Counted from the first letter of the stretch, positions 1 to 9,031 are shown. The stretch is DNA of 64,000 nt from Chryseobacterium phocaeense (GCF_900169075.1 NZ_LT827013.1:153319-217318), one strand, 5' to 3'. The notes: generated by a model from the sequence alone, not told the origin. Numbers and translations are program-made.

Positions 1-1692
1 CCAGAGTGGTGATCTTCGGGAGTTTCTCGTTCACCTGTTTCATCAGGATATGGGCAAAATCTTTTACCTGGTCAAAATCATATTTCCCACCCATCGGAAT
101 GTAGATGTGGATTCCTGTGCTTCCGGAGGTTTTACAATATCCTTTTATTTTAACTGAATTTAAAACCTCATTCACCTGAAGAGCAGTCTCAATCACATCA
201 TCAAATGTATTTTTTTTCGAAGGGTCCAGGTCCAGTACCAGATAATCGGGATGCTCAAGATCAGGCAGAGAGCTGTTCCATGGGTTCAGATCGATGCAGC
301 CCAAATTATTCAGATAAGCTAAAGTCGCTTTATCATTACAGTAAACATAGTCAATGTACTTATCGTTGGATTCAGAATAAACCTTTGTGGTTTTGATCCA
401 GTCCGGCATATGGTCACCGGCATCTTTCTGGTAAAAACCCTGTTCTTCAATTCCATTGGGAAAACGGTTCAGAGACAGCGGGCGGTTTTTAAGATGGGGT
501 AAAATATAACTGGCAACCGACTGGTAGTATTCTATCACTTCGCCCTTGGTAATTCCATCTTTAGGAAAATAAATTTTATCCTGATTGGTGAGCTTCACCT
601 GATGCTTGTCCAGGGTTACTTCTTTCTCTTTGTCAATGTTTTCTGCTTTTTTTGATGGAGTTTTCGCTTTCATTTTCTTAGATTTTTGGTTAGCAGGACT
701 GATAATGGTAACTTCTTGCGGTTCTTTGTCTTCCCGGATGGCCAAAAAAACAGGATGACGGTAGATGCCGTCTTTTGTGATTTCCGAATATTTAATCTCG
801 CAGACCAGCTCAGGCTTAGTCCAGGTTACCGGCATATTGGTCTTTGGAATGGTTTCAAAAGGGGATGTTTTAATGATCAGTTTTTGAAGTCTTCCGTAAA
901 GCTGTTCTAAAGATTCATTATTAAAGCCTGTTCCGGTATGTCCGCAATAGATCAGCTTTCCATTACTGTATTTCCCAAGAATCAGTGCTCCGAAGCTTTT
1001 CCGGGATCCTCTGGGCTCTGTAAATCCACAGATAACAGCTTCATCCGTATTGGTGAATTTTATTTTCAGCCAGTCTGCCGTTCTATGATTTTCCACATAT
1101 AAACTGTTAGCTTTTTTGGCAATCATTCCTTCCAGCTTCATTTGTTTCATCTGATTAAAGAATTCAATACCTTTTTCAGGAATATGATCACAGTATTTGA
1201 TGATATCCGTTTCCGTTAAAGCTTCCTTTAAAAGTTCTTTACGCTGGAGCAGAGGAAGATCTTCTGTAGAGTGGCCATTCAGCCATAACAGATCAAAAAC
1301 CTGATAGGTTAAAGCCAAATCAGGATTATCCCCAATCTGCTGTAAAAGCTGGAAACTGGGCCTTCCGTGTTCATCGTACGCAACAATTTCTCCGTCGAGG
1401 ATCATGTTATGCTTCTGTTGCTCAAAATCTGCTGTTACCTTTTCAAATTTCGATAAAAATGAAATTCCATTTCGGGAATAAAATAGAGGATGCTTACCGC
1501 TGAGATCCGCAATAGCCCTGTAGCCGTCCCATTTTATTTCAAAAACCCAATCCTCATCATCAAATGCTTTTTCAAAAGATTTGGCCAGCATCGGCCTGAT
1601 AAATGAAGAGAGTTTCTTTTCATTGGTTAAAGAATTGAAGTTCCTGAATCTGCTTTCAGAGGTTATGACTTCTTTTTTGCCTTTATTTTTAG
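1..1692 (-). CDS. ligD: LigD, ATP-dependent ligase plus polymerase part (partial, frameshifted from its N-terminal domain)
   Basis: This is the reading frame for the catalytic body of the NHEJ ligase LigD. It shows the ligase adenylation motif KWDG (lysine codon at 1532-1534), an EGMIAKK motif and a WLKIK motif. A Lys-rich linker follows, then the primase-polymerase domain with the metal-binding DLDP motif (about 222-235) and SGSTGIHIYIP (about 90-123). The frame is open from the stop at 1748-1750 to the window edge, so the C-terminus is missing. It has no good start of its own: the first ATG (about 1590) falls inside the conserved ligase start PMLA. The frame lines up with the upstream 3'-phosphoesterase domain only if one base is added in the A9 run at 1695-1703. 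With that base, roughly 750 residues of a PE-LIG-POL LigD would be visible. It could be a pseudogene, a slippage-expressed gene or a sequence error. Confidence 0.88.
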
Positions 1693-2265
1693 GCTTTTTT
1701 TTTCCTCTAAAAATTTCGTTACCAAAGATTTTGGCGACGTATTTTCTTCAGCGTCATATGGGCTTTCTGCAAAATCGTCTTTATGTTTAATGAGCAGCCA
1801 TGCATTGTCTTCAGTATTTTTCATTTTAACAAGAGCAAATTCTCCTTTGAGCTTTTTACCGTGTAAAATGAATTTTAAAGAACCGGCGTGAAGCTCCTTT
1901 AAAAGCTCTTTTTCGTGGTTCAGTTTCGTTTCCTCTAAAGGCTCATAAGTACCGCTGTCCCAAACTTCCACCTGTCCCGCGCCGTAATTTCCTTCCGGGA
2001 TATTTCCTTCGAAATCTTTATAGTCATACGGGTGGTCTTCCACCATCATGGCAAGACGCTTGTCTTTCGGGTCAAGGGATGGCCCTTTGGGAACCGCCCA
2101 GCTTTTCAGAACACCATCCATTTCCAGCCGGAAATCATAGTGAAGCCGGGATGCTGCATGCCTTTGAATCACGAAGATCAGTTTGTCTTTGCTTTTCTTT
2201 GTTTTACCTTCGGGTTCCGTAGTTTCATTGAACCTGCGTTTTTCGTTATAATCTTTCAGGGCCAT
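1663..2265 (-). CDS. ligD: LigD N-terminal 3'-phosphoesterase domain (200 aa, ends at a frameshift)
   Basis: The product trims 3' ends in bacterial non-homologous end joining. The sequence has the LigD phosphoesterase hallmarks: FVIQRHAASRLHYDFRLEMDG near residues 30-50, then WAVPKGPS, the VEDHPYDYKDFEGNIPEGNYGAG segment and WLLIKHKD near residue 155. In other LigD proteins this domain is fused to the ligase. Here the frame ends at a TAA about 30 nt after a nine-A tract, while the ligase continues in the next frame. The start ATG overlaps the ku stop codon (TAATG), which implies translational coupling. A free-standing phosphoesterase domain is possible, but the Lys-rich tail is simply the linker read out of frame. 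The domain call is secure; whether the 200-aa product is the real end product is open. Confidence 0.85.
   Translation of the reverse strand: MALKDYNEKRRFNETTEPEGKTKKSKDKLIFVIQRHAASRLHYDFRLEMDGVLKSWAVPKGPSLDPKDKRLAMMVEDHPYDYKDFEGNIPEGNYGAGQVEVWDSGTYEPLEETKLNHEKELLKELHAGSLKFILHGKKLKGEFALVKMKNTEDNAWLLIKHKDDFAESPYDAEENTSPKSLVTKFLEEKKSLKIKAKKKS
1695..1703 (-). other. A9 homopolymer at the ligD frameshift
   Basis: Nine consecutive A's on the coding strand sit in the linker between the phosphoesterase and ligase domains of ligD. Ten A's would join both frames without any stop. Runs of this length are known to provoke RNA polymerase slippage, and they are also classic sites of sequencing error and of reversible mutation. 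Confidence 0.8.
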
Positions 2266-3050
2266 TATGATGCAGATTTAGATTTGGAATTTTGTAAACT
2301 GGCTTTTAACTGAGCCATAAGATCAATCACCTTACCTTCTTTTGCAGGTTCGGCTTTTTTAGCTTTAATGCTTTTACCTTTCGCTTTCTGCTTAATGATT
2401 TTCATAAGCGCATCAGAATAGGTGTCTTTATACATTTCCGGGTCAAAATCCTGGGAAAGCTGCTTGATAAGGCTTACCGCCATTTTTACTTCTGCCGGTT
2501 TGGGAGCTTTTTTAGCCGGGATCTTAAGATCTGTATAATCTCTGATCTCCTGATTGAACCGGAGCCTGTTGAGCACCAGAATCTCATCATTATACGGCCT
2601 GATCATCCCAATGGCCTCACTTTCACGAAGGACAAAGGTGCCGATTCCTGCCATCTCGGTTTCCTGCAGAGCTTTCAGCAAAAGCCTGTATGCATTTTCT
2701 CCGTTCTTCTGGGGTTCCAGATAATAGGGATTTTCAAAGTACACGCTGTCTACTTCGGCTTCCTTTACAAACTGGTCTATCGAAAGTATTTTTGTTTTCT
2801 CAGGGCTGGCGGCTTCATAATCCTCTTTATCGAGAACAATGTATTTATCATCCATGAGATACCCTTTCACGATGTTTTCCCATTTCACTTCTTTTCCCGT
2901 ACTTTCGTTTACCCTTTTAAACTTAATATTAGAGAAATCAGATTTATCGAGCATGTCGAGATCCAGTTTTGTGGTTTCTGTGGCGGAGTAGATTTTAACT
3001 GGGATATTGACTAAACCGAATCCAATGGCGCCGTTCCAAATTGCTTTCAT
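2265..3050 (-). CDS. ku: Ku protein for non-homologous end joining
   Basis: Bacterial Ku is a homodimer that threads onto double-strand breaks and recruits LigD. The 261-aa protein opens with the family signature MKAIWNGAIGFGLVNIPVKI, continues with the Ku core (KRVNESTGKEV, then VLDKEDYEAASP), and ends in a Lys-rich tail of the kind that contacts LigD or DNA. The length matches the 250-300 aa usual for the family. It is the first gene of the pair and its stop codon overlaps the ligD start, so the two should be co-translated. The promoter must lie in 3051-3122, but I could not pick a clear -7 element. Ku appears intact although its partner ligD is frameshifted. Confidence 0.96.
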   Translation of the reverse strand: MKAIWNGAIGFGLVNIPVKIYSATETTKLDLDMLDKSDFSNIKFKRVNESTGKEVKWENIVKGYLMDDKYIVLDKEDYEAASPEKTKILSIDQFVKEAEVDSVYFENPYYLEPQKNGENAYRLLLKALQETEMAGIGTFVLRESEAIGMIRPYNDEILVLNRLRFNQEIRDYTDLKIPAKKAPKPAEVKMAVSLIKQLSQDFDPEMYKDTYSDALMKIIKQKAKGKSIKAKKAEPAKEGKVIDLMAQLKASLQNSKSKSAS

Positions 3051-3122
3051 TGTCTTACGTTTTTAAAAATCAATCAATTAACATGCCGCCGGAGAATGAT
3101 GTGGTATATTTTGCGGGCTTAA

Positions 3123-3166
3123 TTGTCAAATGGCAATGGGTTTGTTGCCCTGTTTTTCTATCTTTA
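3123..3166 (+). promoter_or_regulatory. Palindromic operator and promoter of the Crp/Fnr regulator gene
   Basis: TTGTCAAATGGCAA (3123-3136) is a near-perfect palindrome with one mismatch between its arms. It is followed after exactly 22 nt by TATCTTTA (3159-3166), a one-mismatch version of the Bacteroidota -7 element TAnnTTTG. The same arrangement stands before purA at 3912-3955. With transcription starting about 12 nt after the start of the -7 element, the operator centre would be near -41, the position used by class II Crp/Fnr activators. This suggests autoregulation. Confidence 0.65.
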
Positions 3167-3194
3167 TGTTTTGTGCTTCGCAGGTAAAAACAAC

Positions 3195-3761
3195 ATGGAA
3201 GAACTTTTAAATTACATACGGAAATTCGGAATACTTAACGCCACGGAAGAACTGCTGATCAAAGATGGACTGCAGGAAATGGGCATTCAGAAAGGTGAGC
3301 ATTTTATAGAAGCGGGAAAGGTGAGCAAAAAGATCGCTTTTGTAAAGGAAGGCGTATTCAGGTCTGTGTACTATAACAAACAGGGTGATGATTTTACCCG
3401 TTATTTTATTTATGAAGGAAGATTCATCGGGGATTTTTACGGTTTTGCAGATCAGGTGCCTGCCCTAGAATCTATTGAAGCCGTTACGGACGGCGTATTG
3501 CTGGCCATTGATGTGGACCACTTTAAAAAACTGGAAAAAGAAATTACCATCTGGCCCGTGCTCTTTGCAAAACTGCATGCCTTTGTAGCGGAAAACAAAC
3601 TTAAAGTGGCGAGTACCATGCTTAATCTTGACGCCAAATCAAGGTATATTCATTTTTTAAATCACTATCCAGGAGTGGCCAACCGTGTTCCACAATCTAT
3701 GCTGGCTTCTTACCTCGGAATTACCCCTTCTTCTTTAAGCAGGATCAGAAGAAATATATAA
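3195..3761 (+). CDS. Crp/Fnr family transcriptional regulator
   Basis: The 188-aa protein has an N-terminal cyclic-nucleotide-binding beta-barrel (about residues 15-125, including FVKEGVFRSVYYN and RYFIYEGRFIGDF). After a dimerisation helix comes a short C-terminal helix-turn-helix (SMLASYLGITPSSLSRIRRN). This is the compact form common in Bacteroidota, where the ligand is usually unknown; no FNR-type Cys cluster is seen. I place the start at the ATG at 3195. A longer in-frame version would begin with TTG inside the operator, upstream of the predicted -7 element, and cannot be translated from this promoter. A matching operator lies before its own gene and before the downstream purA, so self-control and control of purA are the natural inferences. 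Confidence 0.9.
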   Translation: MEELLNYIRKFGILNATEELLIKDGLQEMGIQKGEHFIEAGKVSKKIAFVKEGVFRSVYYNKQGDDFTRYFIYEGRFIGDFYGFADQVPALESIEAVTDGVLLAIDVDHFKKLEKEITIWPVLFAKLHAFVAENKLKVASTMLNLDAKSRYIHFLNHYPGVANRVPQSMLASYLGITPSSLSRIRRNI

Positions 3762-3911
3762 AAAATCAATACAACTGGTTTTATTCACTTTAGAATAATC
3801 AAAACCTCCATTAATTTAACCCGGAAATTAATAAGGGTCTGTCTATTTAAACATAGGCCTTCATTATCATAAATACTTTTTACATTATACATTTTACAAA
3901 AAAATCCCTTT

Positions 3912-3955
3912 TTGTCAAATGACAATGGCTTCGCTTAATCCCTGCCATAGCTTTG
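3912..3955 (+). promoter_or_regulatory. Palindromic operator and promoter of purA
   Basis: TTGTCAAATGACAA (3912-3925) is a perfect 14-bp palindrome. TAGCTTTG, a full match to the -7 consensus TAnnTTTG, begins exactly 22 nt later (3948-3955). The sequence and the spacing repeat the arrangement before the adjacent Crp/Fnr gene. The predicted start is near 3960, which leaves a leader of about 15 nt before the ATG at 3976. Confidence 0.72.
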
Positions 3956-3975
3956 CAGTATAAAAAATGTAAAAT

Positions 3976-5256
3976 ATGAATATGGATATTGTCTTAGGGC
4001 TTCAGTGGGGTGATGAAGGTAAAGGGAAATTTATTGACCTGATCAGTGAAGGTTATGATATTACAGCACGTTTTAACGGGGGAGCAAATGCAGGACACAG
4101 CATAGAACGTGACGGAAAAAGGATTACACTGAAATCGCTTCCTTCAGGAATTTTTATGAAGAATGTTCAGAATGTGATTGGAACCGGAACTGTTTTGGAT
4201 CCTGTAAGTTTCAGAAATGAAATTTTAAATTTACACAGGTTTGACGAAAGCATTGAACCGGAAAAGAATCTTGTAATTTCCAAAAAAGCACATCTTGTCC
4301 TTCCCACACACAGGCTACTGGATGTTTTTATGGAAGAAAATCCGGAGTATACAACGATTGGAACAACGAAAAACGGGATTGCACAGGCATATTCCAATAA
4401 AATTTTAAGACAGAATCTGAGGGTTGGTGATATAGAATCTCGGGATTTTGAAAGCAGAATCCTTCATATTTTGCAAAGAGATTACAGGTTTTTAGCTATT
4501 GGAGACAGAATTCTTCCTTCTCTGGATGAAATTACCCGGGACTTCTTTGAAGCAATAGATTTTATTAAGAAATTCAGGCGTATGGAAACGGAGATATTTT
4601 TAAATAAAGCCATGACTGAAGGTAAGAAGATTCTGGCAGAAGGGTCCCAGGCGGCTATGCTTGACATTGACCACGGAACTTATCCTTACGTAACCTCTTC
4701 CTCTACAACGGCTGCCGGAGCAAGTACGGGGCTGGGAGTTTCTCCTAGAAAAATCGGTGAAATATTCGGGATAGCAAAAGCCTATTTTACAAGGGTAGGA
4801 AATGGCGCGTTCCCAACAGAGCTTTTTGATGAGGTGGGTGAAGAAATCAGAGATAAAGGGAATGAGTTTGGCTCGAACACCGGACGCCCACGAAGAATAG
4901 TCTGGCTGGATCTTCCGGCTTTAAGGTATGCTATTATGATCAACGGAGTTACCCAGATTATTCTGACCAAGGCAGATATTTTAAGTGGAATGGAATCTGT
5001 GGCGGTCTGTACCCATTATGAACTGGAAGACGGAACTGTTGAGACGATTGCAGGAACGCTTCCTGACAACGCCCGTCCTGTCCTTAAAGCTTTAAAAGGC
5101 TGGAGCGGAGACATTGCCGCTGTTAAAGACGTCGCTGGCTTGCCTGAAGAATTAAAAGCTTTTCTTTCTTTTCTTAATACCGAACTGGGTGTTCCGGTTA
5201 CTTATCTTTCAACTGGGCCGGGAAGAGAACAGATTTTAAAGTTAAACAGTAAATAA
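3976..5256 (+). CDS. purA: Adenylosuccinate synthetase, divergent form
   Basis: PurA joins IMP and aspartate with GTP to form adenylosuccinate, the first committed step to AMP. The 426-aa protein keeps the GTP loop QWGDEGKGK with catalytic Asp13, His41 in NAGHSI, the DIDHGTYPYVTSSSTT block, TRVGNGAFPTEL, and NTGRPRR with the TKAD guanine-binding motif. One segment differs from the usual family pattern: where most PurA proteins have GIGP in the IMP loop, this one reads TTKNGIAQAY. From memory of flavobacterial PurA sequences it looks like a second, divergent copy rather than the housekeeping enzyme, but I could not test this. It stands alone, next to a Crp/Fnr regulator with which it shares an operator. 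Asp13 argues against the phage enzyme PurZ. A strong hairpin ends the transcript. Confidence 0.9.
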   Translation: MNMDIVLGLQWGDEGKGKFIDLISEGYDITARFNGGANAGHSIERDGKRITLKSLPSGIFMKNVQNVIGTGTVLDPVSFRNEILNLHRFDESIEPEKNLVISKKAHLVLPTHRLLDVFMEENPEYTTIGTTKNGIAQAYSNKILRQNLRVGDIESRDFESRILHILQRDYRFLAIGDRILPSLDEITRDFFEAIDFIKKFRRMETEIFLNKAMTEGKKILAEGSQAAMLDIDHGTYPYVTSSSTTAAGASTGLGVSPRKIGEIFGIAKAYFTRVGNGAFPTELFDEVGEEIRDKGNEFGSNTGRPRRIVWLDLPALRYAIMINGVTQIILTKADILSGMESVAVCTHYELEDGTVETIAGTLPDNARPVLKALKGWSGDIAAVKDVAGLPEELKAFLSFLNTELGVPVTYLSTGPGREQILKLNSK

Positions 5257-5269
5257 TGATAAAACAAAA

Positions 5270-5296
5270 GAGGTCAGGAAAACCATTCCTGACCTC
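5270..5296. terminator. Bidirectional terminator hairpin between purA and the astacin gene
   Basis: Two perfect 11-nt arms, GAGGTCAGGAA and TTCCTGACCTC, enclose a 5-nt loop between two convergent genes. Confidence 0.85.
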
Positions 5297-5319
5297 ATAT
5301 TTGATATGCAAAAGTTTAA

Positions 5320-6645
5320 TTAGTTGACTTTTGTGAGTTTAAAACGTTGCTTTGTAGGCGGCTGAAGCGTTTGATCCGTACTGCCGATTACAATAGGCGT
5401 AAGATTAGTTGTTACCCCATTTTTTACCTCTAATCTGAGTGCCGGTGCATTTTTGGGAGCAAATCCAAATCCATTATTACCAAGGTTAAATAATAACCAT
5501 TTCTGAGCATCTGTATTGGAATTGGTTCTTAGCTCTACGGCTGTTCCATTGGCTGTTCCGTTACTTTTTACGGTTAATACCTTAGTAGGGTCTAGTAAAG
5601 ATTTGATGATATAATATCCATGATCTGATTTGCTGAATGTAAATCTCTGGTTATTTCCTGTAGAGGATGTATTCAGAACCACAGTGGTACCGTCAGTAGT
5701 GGAGCTTCCGGAAATTTCTACATTTTTATTACTTACTAAAGAGGTGGTCATGGTATAAGTTCCGTTGACGCCGGAAGTAGTATTAACCGGACCATACAGA
5801 TGATTAATTCCGGCATAATCACCGGCGGATAGTGATGTTCTTTGCTTGGTGAATGTGGAACCGTCCAGCTTGGTCATTACGGGTTTAGTAGGGTCTATGG
5901 CAAAATCTGTAGACTGATACATCATGACTGAACCGAAATCAAATGCGCCGTGTCCTCCGTAATCATTATAAAGATTGAAGTTATGATGGGTCCCTGCCTG
6001 TGCTCTGGTAACATCTACAATGATGTATTGGTTTCTGTCCGGACGGCACTGTTCATGCATAATTCCCATAGAGTGCATCACTTCGTGGGCAATAATTGCC
6101 GGATAGGTGATGTTGTAGATTTTAATGCCATTCACCCTGTTTTTCTGCCAGCCAAGCGGAGAACTGTTACCGGTAGAATACGTAAAAGTGATGTATTCCG
6201 TTTGATTGGTACGTTGAACAAACTGAACACTCGTTTGAGAAGAAATCATTGTAAAGGCCTTGTTAATATTGGTCAGGAATGTATTATAGTTCTGTGTGCT
6301 CAGGCTTCCCTGGGCAGGTAGTGTATAATAGACCGTCGCATTAGGCCAGGTTTTGATAAATGAGCTTACAATAGTACTTTTTTCTGCGGTTGACAATTCG
6401 GAGTCAGCCTGCATCTTTAAATTGTTAAACTGTTCAGGGCTAATGGTGATATCATCCGCAAAAAAATATTCACCATTCACTTCGTTTACATAAGTGTCAT
6501 TTCCATTAATTGAAAATTTGTGAATCGTTGTGTTATCTAACTTCGATGTGGTGTGATCCATGTTCTGTGCGTTTTCAACATCCGATCTACACGAGTTCAG
6601 TAACAGGACAAGGCATCCTGATAAAATTAAAAATTTACTTTTCAT
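5320..6645 (-). CDS. Astacin-family (M12A) zinc metalloprotease with ricin-type lectin domain, flavastacin-like lipoprotein
   Basis: The 441-aa protein starts with a lipoprotein signal (LLLNSC, Cys19), so it is probably anchored in the outer membrane. A propeptide of about 75 residues follows. The catalytic domain spans about 95-285, with the zinc site HEVMHSMGIMHE (His187, His191, His197, Glu188) and the Met-turn SVMMYQ (239-244), as in astacins and flavastacin. Residues about 295-441 form a ricin-B beta-trefoil with QRF/QKW repeats, presumed to bind carbohydrate. The RPDR after the zinc site is the astacin family pattern. The gene is monocistronic: a terminator lies on one side and an AT-rich region of 550 bp upstream. 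It probably degrades proteins or glycoproteins outside the cell. The family is certain; substrates are unknown. Confidence 0.92.
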   Translation of the reverse strand: MKSKFLILSGCLVLLLNSCRSDVENAQNMDHTTSKLDNTTIHKFSINGNDTYVNEVNGEYFFADDITISPEQFNNLKMQADSELSTAEKSTIVSSFIKTWPNATVYYTLPAQGSLSTQNYNTFLTNINKAFTMISSQTSVQFVQRTNQTEYITFTYSTGNSSPLGWQKNRVNGIKIYNITYPAIIAHEVMHSMGIMHEQCRPDRNQYIIVDVTRAQAGTHHNFNLYNDYGGHGAFDFGSVMMYQSTDFAIDPTKPVMTKLDGSTFTKQRTSLSAGDYAGINHLYGPVNTTSGVNGTYTMTTSLVSNKNVEISGSSTTDGTTVVLNTSSTGNNQRFTFSKSDHGYYIIKSLLDPTKVLTVKSNGTANGTAVELRTNSNTDAQKWLLFNLGNNGFGFAPKNAPALRLEVKNGVTTNLTPIVIGSTDQTLQPPTKQRFKLTKVN

Positions 6646-7166
6646 ATTATTTAAATATTGGTGGTTTATTGGTGTTATAAATGTAACAATAAAAAATAAT
6701 ATTTAAATATAACATAATATAATTATTGTTTTGTTGGTTATTTTATTGTATTGTGTATTTATTTTGTTAATAAGTTTATTTTATATTATTTTTTACTATA
6801 AAATTTAGATTAAAGTTATTTCACGGATATTTGAGATGCGGGTTGGAATTATGTAATATTTGTGATAAAGCTTATTTTATTCTAATGAAACAGGCAGCTG
6901 ATTGTTATTTTTTAATAAGCATTCCAGATTCCGATTATAATATTGCTTTCCCGCATGATTTTTAAAAATCAGACAGATAAAGATTTTCATAGCGAATGAC
7001 CAGACTCTTTACCGGTTCAGGTTCATTTCCTGTCATGGAAATTAAAGTAAACTGAGTTGCAAATTCAAAATATTTCTGAATGCTGCTTGTTCAGTCGGTG
7101 AGTACATAAAGCAGGACTACGGAAATAGCAATTTCCGATACCGTTATGTTTTTGATGTAAAATAAA
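6646..7166. other. Gene-poor stretch between the astacin gene and aspS
   Basis: 6646-6900 is very AT-rich and should contain the astacin promoter, but no single -7 element stands out. A palindrome GATTTTTAAAAATC lies near 6958-6971. On the minus strand, codons 7090-6962 form an open stretch of about 40 codons ending in TAA with protein-like composition (EFATQFTLISMTGNEPEPVK and RYENLYLSDF). It may be the tail of a decayed gene. No start, upstream domain or RNA gene was seen. Confidence 0.4.
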
Positions 7167-7191
7167 AAAGCGGAGAAATTTTCTCCGCTTT
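7167..7191 (-). terminator. Rho-independent terminator of aspS
   Basis: A hairpin with 12-nt arms (AAAGCGGAGAAA and TTTCTCCGCTTT; the inner pairs open to make the loop) starts 5 nt past the aspS stop. On the minus strand it is followed by a run of T's. Confidence 0.85.
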
Positions 7192-7195
7192 CAGT

Positions 7196-8950
7196 TTATG
7201 ATTTTAAGTTCAGTTGTATTTCAAGTTCATCCAGCTGTGCTTCAGCAATGGATGCCGGCGCATCGATCATCACATCCCGCCCTGAATTGTTTTTAGGGAA
7301 GGCAATATAATCCCTGATCACTTCATTCCCGTCAAGAATAGCCACCAGACGGTCAAAACCGAATGCTAAACCACCGTGAGGAGGCGCCCCATATTTAAAG
7401 GCATTCATCAGGAATCCGAACTGTGCTTCCGCTTCCTCTTTTGTGAATCCTAAAAGATCAAACATTTTCGATTGAAGATCTTTATCGAAAATCCTGATAG
7501 AACCACCGCCAATCTCATTTCCGTTCAGCACCATATCATAAGCGTTGGCTCTTGCTTTGCCCGGATCTGTTTCCAGTAAATGGATATCTTCAGGTTTTGG
7601 AGACGTGAAAGGGTGGTGCATTGCGTGATAACGTCCGCTTTCTTCATCAAATTCCAGTAATGGGAAATCTACGACCCAAAGCGGGGCGAATACATTCCCT
7701 TTTCTTAATCCTAAGCGGTTTCCAAGTTCCATTCTTAAAGCAGAAAGCTGGGCTCTCACTTTATTTTCGTTTCCGGAAAGAATCAGCATTAAGTCACCTT
7801 CTTTTGCTCCGAATTTTTCGATGATTTTTGAAAGATCTTCTTCATTGTAGAATTTATTCACAGAAGAAGTTTTTACGCCATCATTCTGGAATTTAGCCCA
7901 TACCATTCCGGATGCCCCGATCTGTGGACGTTTTACCCATTCTACCAATTCATCGATCTGTTTTCTTGTATACTCTGCACATCCTTCTACATTGATTCCT
8001 ACTACCAGCTCGGCATCATCAAATATTTTGAAATCTTTTCCTTTTACCAGTTCGTTAAGCTCTACGAACTCCATCCCGAAACGGATATCCGGCTTGTCGT
8101 TTCCGTATTTTTTCATCGCATCTGCGAAAGTCATTCTCGGAAAATTCCCGAATTCCTGACCGGTAATATCCTTGATCAGGGTTTTGGTCATTCCCTCAAA
8201 AACATTCATGATATCTTCCTGCTCTACGAAAGCCATTTCACAGTCAATTTGGGTGAATTCCGGCTGCCTGTCCGCTCTTAAATCCTCATCACGGAAACAT
8301 TTCACAATCTGGAAATATTTATCCATACCGCCTACCATCAAAAGCTGCTTAAAGGTCTGAGGCGATTGCGGAAGTGCATAAAACTGTCCCGGGTTCATTC
8401 TGCTTGGCACCACAAAGTCCCTTGCTCCTTCCGGGGTAGATTTAATTAAAACCGGAGTTTCCACTTCAATGAATCCTTCGTCTGAAAGATAATTTCTTAC
8501 CTTCTGAGCCATTTTATGACGGAAGATCAGCTTTTCCTTTACCGGATTTCTTCTGATGTCCAGATAGCGGTATTTCATTCTTAATTCCTCACCTCCGTCT
8601 GTTTCGTCTTCAATGGTGAAAGGCGGAAGCTGGGATTCATTAAGGATCGTCAGTTTTTCAACTAAAATTTCAATTTCTCCCGTCGGAATATTAGGATTTT
8701 TGCTCACTCTTTCGATGACTTTTCCCGTAACCTGAATCACGAATTCACGGCCCAGTTTTTTGGCTTCTTCCATCAGTTGAGCCGAAGAACGGTCCTGATC
8801 GAAAACCAGCTGGGTAATTCCGTAACGATCCCGAAGATCTATCCAAATCATAAATCCTTTATCACGGATAGTCTGTACCCATCCGGAAAGTGTAACTTCT
8901 TCATTAAGATTTTTCAGAGATAATTCTCCGTTCGTGTGTGATCGAAACAT
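7196..8950 (-). CDS. aspS: Aspartyl-tRNA synthetase
   Basis: AspRS charges tRNA-Asp in the cytoplasm. The 584-aa protein has an N-terminal OB-fold anticodon-binding domain (about 1-110, [20 protein letters not shown]). The class II core carries motif 2 ([19 protein letters not shown]) and motif 3 ([15 protein letters not shown] near the end). The bacterial GAD insertion lies between them, as expected from the length. I use the ATG at 8950, which gives the family-typical start [10 protein letters not shown]; a start 7 codons upstream (8971) is open but adds non-conserved residues. A -7 element lies at 9032-9039 and a terminator follows the stop. It appears to be a single-gene transcript. Confidence 0.97.
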   Translation of the reverse strand: MFRSHTNGELSLKNLNEEVTLSGWVQTIRDKGFMIWIDLRDRYGITQLVFDQDRSSAQLMEEAKKLGREFVIQVTGKVIERVSKNPNIPTGEIEILVEKLTILNESQLPPFTIEDETDGGEELRMKYRYLDIRRNPVKEKLIFRHKMAQKVRNYLSDEGFIEVETPVLIKSTPEGARDFVVPSRMNPGQFYALPQSPQTFKQLLMVGGMDKYFQIVKCFRDEDLRADRQPEFTQIDCEMAFVEQEDIMNVFEGMTKTLIKDITGQEFGNFPRMTFADAMKKYGNDKPDIRFGMEFVELNELVKGKDFKIFDDAELVVGINVEGCAEYTRKQIDELVEWVKRPQIGASGMVWAKFQNDGVKTSSVNKFYNEEDLSKIIEKFGAKEGDLMLILSGNENKVRAQLSALRMELGNRLGLRKGNVFAPLWVVDFPLLEFDEESGRYHAMHHPFTSPKPEDIHLLETDPGKARANAYDMVLNGNEIGGGSIRIFDKDLQSKMFDLLGFTKEEAEAQFGFLMNAFKYGAPPHGGLAFGFDRLVAILDGNEVIRDYIAFPKNNSGRDVMIDAPASIAEAQLDELEIQLNLKS

Positions 8951-9031
8951 AAGTATTGGTTTAAAGTTCAATGTTCAGGATCCGGGACTTGGCTTTTTGA
9001 TCATGAAGCTTTCAATCCTGAATTCCGGATG

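Noticed and set aside
3123-3194. N-terminal extension of the Crp/Fnr regulator from a TTG start
   Set aside because: The extension overlaps the operator and the -7 element. The ATG at 3195 lies just after the predicted transcription start.
3976-5256. Phage-type PurZ (diaminopurine synthesis)
   Set aside because: Catalytic Asp13 of PurA is present in WGDEGKGK, and no phage genes are nearby.
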